From an uncultured Kiritimatiellota bacterium (lineage in GTDB: Bacteria > Verrucomicrobiota > Kiritimatiellia > RFP12 > UBA1067): DNA of 5,991 bases. The notes beneath the pieces were generated by a model. It ran no database searches, had not been told where the DNA came from, and saw only the letters and a list, made by a program, of their open reading frames with translations. The stretch covers positions 1-5,991 of the forward strand of contig CAKULR010000107.1 in assembly GCA_934667295.1 (NCBI GenBank), in the 5' to 3' direction. Each line of letters starts with the position of its first letter. The stretch's first letter is position 1. Positions 4,956 through 5,991 of the stretch are shown here, in pieces. The position numbers were made by a program, and so were the translations under genes.

Positions 4956-5672
4956 ATGGAGCAGGCGCACGCCAAGAGCCTCAACTACGGCATCAACTAC
5001 GGCATCGCCCCCAACGTCGGCGAGGGCGGCGTCGGCCGGATGCTGCGCTCAGACGCCGAGGCGGACGCCTACTACGCCGAGGTGAAGGACCTGCCGTTCC
5101 TGCGCGGCGCGCAGGGCGAGGGACGCAAGTGGCCGTACGAGTTCTCGCGCCGGGCGCTGGGGATGTTCGACTACCTCTTCACCGACGCGATGACGGTCGT
5201 CGACGACGGCGTGCCGCTGCGCATCTACCGTCCCGCCGAGTTCAAGCTGAACGGCCGCACGCGGGAGCAGTGGATGGATTTCCTCGTCTCGCAGATCGAG
5301 AAGATCCTCGCGAACGAGCCCGTGGACATCTACGCGAACGCGACGTACCTGCCGCCGCCGCTTGCGGCGGACTACGACGCCCTCTGGACGGACGCGCGCA
5401 TCAACCGCCTTCTCGACACGCTCGTGGAGAACCGGGTCGCCCTCGAAATCAGCGCCCGCTACCGGATTCCGAGCGCGAAGATCATCTCGCGCGCCAAGGC
5501 GCGCGGCGTCAAGTTCACGTTCGGCACGAACAACGAGAACGCCGACTTCGGCCGCCTCGAATACGCGCTCGACATGGTGGACGCCTGTGGCCTGACGGCG
5601 GCGGACGTCTGGTTCCCGACCCAGAGCGTGCGCGCACGCCGTCCGTTCATCCCCTACAACACGTTCAAGTAG
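4956..5672 (+). CDS. PHP-like metal-dependent hydrolase domain, C-terminal part of the interrupted fusion protein
   Basis: The frame open after TAG 4902 encodes ADFPVIDFHVHLKGG (4905-4949) and runs to TAG 5670. The first usable start inside it is ATG 4956, which gives 238 aa but leaves out the DFHVH metal motif (4923-4937). Other likely metal or active-site segments, numbered from that ATG, are GAQGEGRKW (51-59, E55), FDYLFTDAM (71-79, D77), EPVDIYANATYLP (121-133), ALEISARYRIP (162-172, E164) and VKFTFGTNN (185-193). The arrangement resembles PHP or amidohydrolase TIM barrels that act on phosphate esters or small substrates; the substrate is unknown. There is no Shine-Dalgarno sequence before ATG 4956, so independent translation is doubtful. 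A 12-base tandem duplication (4983-5006) encodes NYGINYGI. Confidence 0.75.
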   Translation: MEQAHAKSLNYGINYGIAPNVGEGGVGRMLRSDAEADAYYAEVKDLPFLRGAQGEGRKWPYEFSRRALGMFDYLFTDAMTVVDDGVPLRIYRPAEFKLNGRTREQWMDFLVSQIEKILANEPVDIYANATYLPPPLAADYDALWTDARINRLLDTLVENRVALEISARYRIPSAKIISRAKARGVKFTFGTNNENADFGRLEYALDMVDACGLTAADVWFPTQSVRARRPFIPYNTFK

Positions 5673-5689
5673 CCGCAGTCGCCCGGCCT

Positions 5690-5708
5690 CCAATCCCCAA
5701 TCCCCAAC
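5690..5708 (+). repeat. Short tandem CCAATCC repeat before the transporter start
   Basis: CCAATCC occurs at 5690-5696 and 5697-5703, followed by a partial CCAAC up to the ATG. The stretch has no purine-rich ribosome binding site and fills most of the 36-base gap between two genes. No terminator is visible. It may be a small variable repeat; the role is unknown. Confidence 0.6.
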
Positions 5709-5991
5709 ATGGCAAGGAACTCCGAGGCGAGAGGCTATGGGTTCGGGACGTTCCAGGGCGTCTTCACGCCCAGCATCCTGACCATCATCGGCGTGATCCT
5801 CTACCTCCGTTTCGGGTGGATGCTCGGGAACGTGGGGCTCGCGGCTTCGCTCGCCATCGTCACCGTCGGCAGCGCGATCACCTTCCTGACGGGCCTTTCC
5901 ATCTCGTCGCTCGCCACGAACATGCGCATGAAGGGCGGCGGGGCCTACTTCATGCTGTCGCGCTCCTTCGGCGCGGAGGCGGGGGCGGCGA
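5709..5991 (+). CDS. SLC12-type cation-chloride cotransporter (APC superfamily), 5' part
   Basis: The frame opens at ATG 5709 and is still open at the window edge (94 complete codons). The N-terminus GFGTFQGVFTPSILTIIGVI (residues 11-30), continued by LYLRFGWMLGNVG, is the classic first transmembrane segment of Na-K-2Cl type cotransporters. It is followed by a second hydrophobic segment (about 44-63), then LATNMRMKGGGAYFMLSRSFG (68-88), which includes the GGGAYF entry to the third segment. The protein is expected in the cytoplasmic membrane, moving chloride with Na+ and/or K+; ion selectivity cannot be read from this part. The start is set by the match to homologues, as no Shine-Dalgarno sequence precedes it. 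It lies 36 bases after the hydrolase stop and may share its transcript. Confidence 0.88.
   Translation, partial: MARNSEARGYGFGTFQGVFTPSILTIIGVILYLRFGWMLGNVGLAASLAIVTVGSAITFLTGLSISSLATNMRMKGGGAYFMLSRSFGAEAGAA

Larger units (their letters stand above)
4329..5672 (+). pseudogene. Whole interrupted gene: secreted DUF1080 plus PHP-like hydrolase fusion with one in-frame TAG
   Basis: Apart from TAG 4902-4904, the frame is open for 447 codons from the signal peptide through both domains, with no frameshift. Related proteins I recall from Kiritimatiellota read through this junction as one chain, with glutamine residues just before ADFPVIDFHVH. A single C-to-T change would turn CAG into TAG here, and the codon before is also CAG. 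Other TAG codons in the window end complete genes (subunits I and K), so general reassignment of TAG is unlikely. A nonsense mutation, a sequencing or assembly error, or local readthrough all remain possible. Confidence 0.7.

Overview
The window looks like a chromosomal segment of an uncultured, GC-rich bacterium of the PVC superphylum, most likely Kiritimatiellota. This is inferred from a V/A-type ATPase cluster in the D-I-K order known from Chlamydiae and spirochaetes, a secreted DUF1080 plus PHP-like metallohydrolase fusion typical of Kiritimatiellota and Lentisphaerota proteomes, and short GC-rich palindromic repeats between genes. No rRNA or marker gene is present, so the taxonomic call is moderate at best. 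All recognisable genes lie on the + strand.

Region 1 (1-1119) begins inside a GC-rich palindromic repeat, followed by an extended -10 promoter and a tightly overlapping three-gene cassette. Its order is DUF3791 protein, DUF3990 protein (ADP-ribosyltransferase-like fold), then a short second DUF3791-like protein. Each junction is a 4-base ATGA overlap. Base composition is visibly lower in GC than the downstream genes. The cassette has the form of a toxin-antitoxin or defence module with two candidate partner proteins around one candidate toxin.

Region 2 (1120-1485) has no gene. It holds a 45-base imperfect hairpin, then a large nested palindrome whose first 58 bases are an exact inverted copy of bases 1-58, then a tail that is a direct copy of bases 51-89. 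It ends in a good promoter. The small cassette is therefore bracketed by copies of one dispersed repeat.

Region 3 (1486-4311) encodes the V/A-type ATP synthase/ATPase subunits D (central stalk), I (a-like stator/ion channel) and K (proteolipid ring). Subunits E, A and B, which normally precede D, are not in the window, and D has its own promoter. The K sequence carries the residues that bind Na+ in the Enterococcus hirae NtpK ring.

Region 4 (4329-5672) is a secreted DUF1080 protein whose reading frame is cut by a single in-frame TAG just before the DxHxH metal motif of a PHP-like hydrolase domain. The frame is otherwise open on both sides. It may be a recent nonsense pseudogene, a sequencing error or a readthrough site. 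Region 5 (5709 to the end) is the start of an SLC12-type cation-chloride cotransporter. Regions 3-5 are closely spaced and could be one transcript, linking ion pumping and ion transport, although the metallohydrolase has no evident link to that function.
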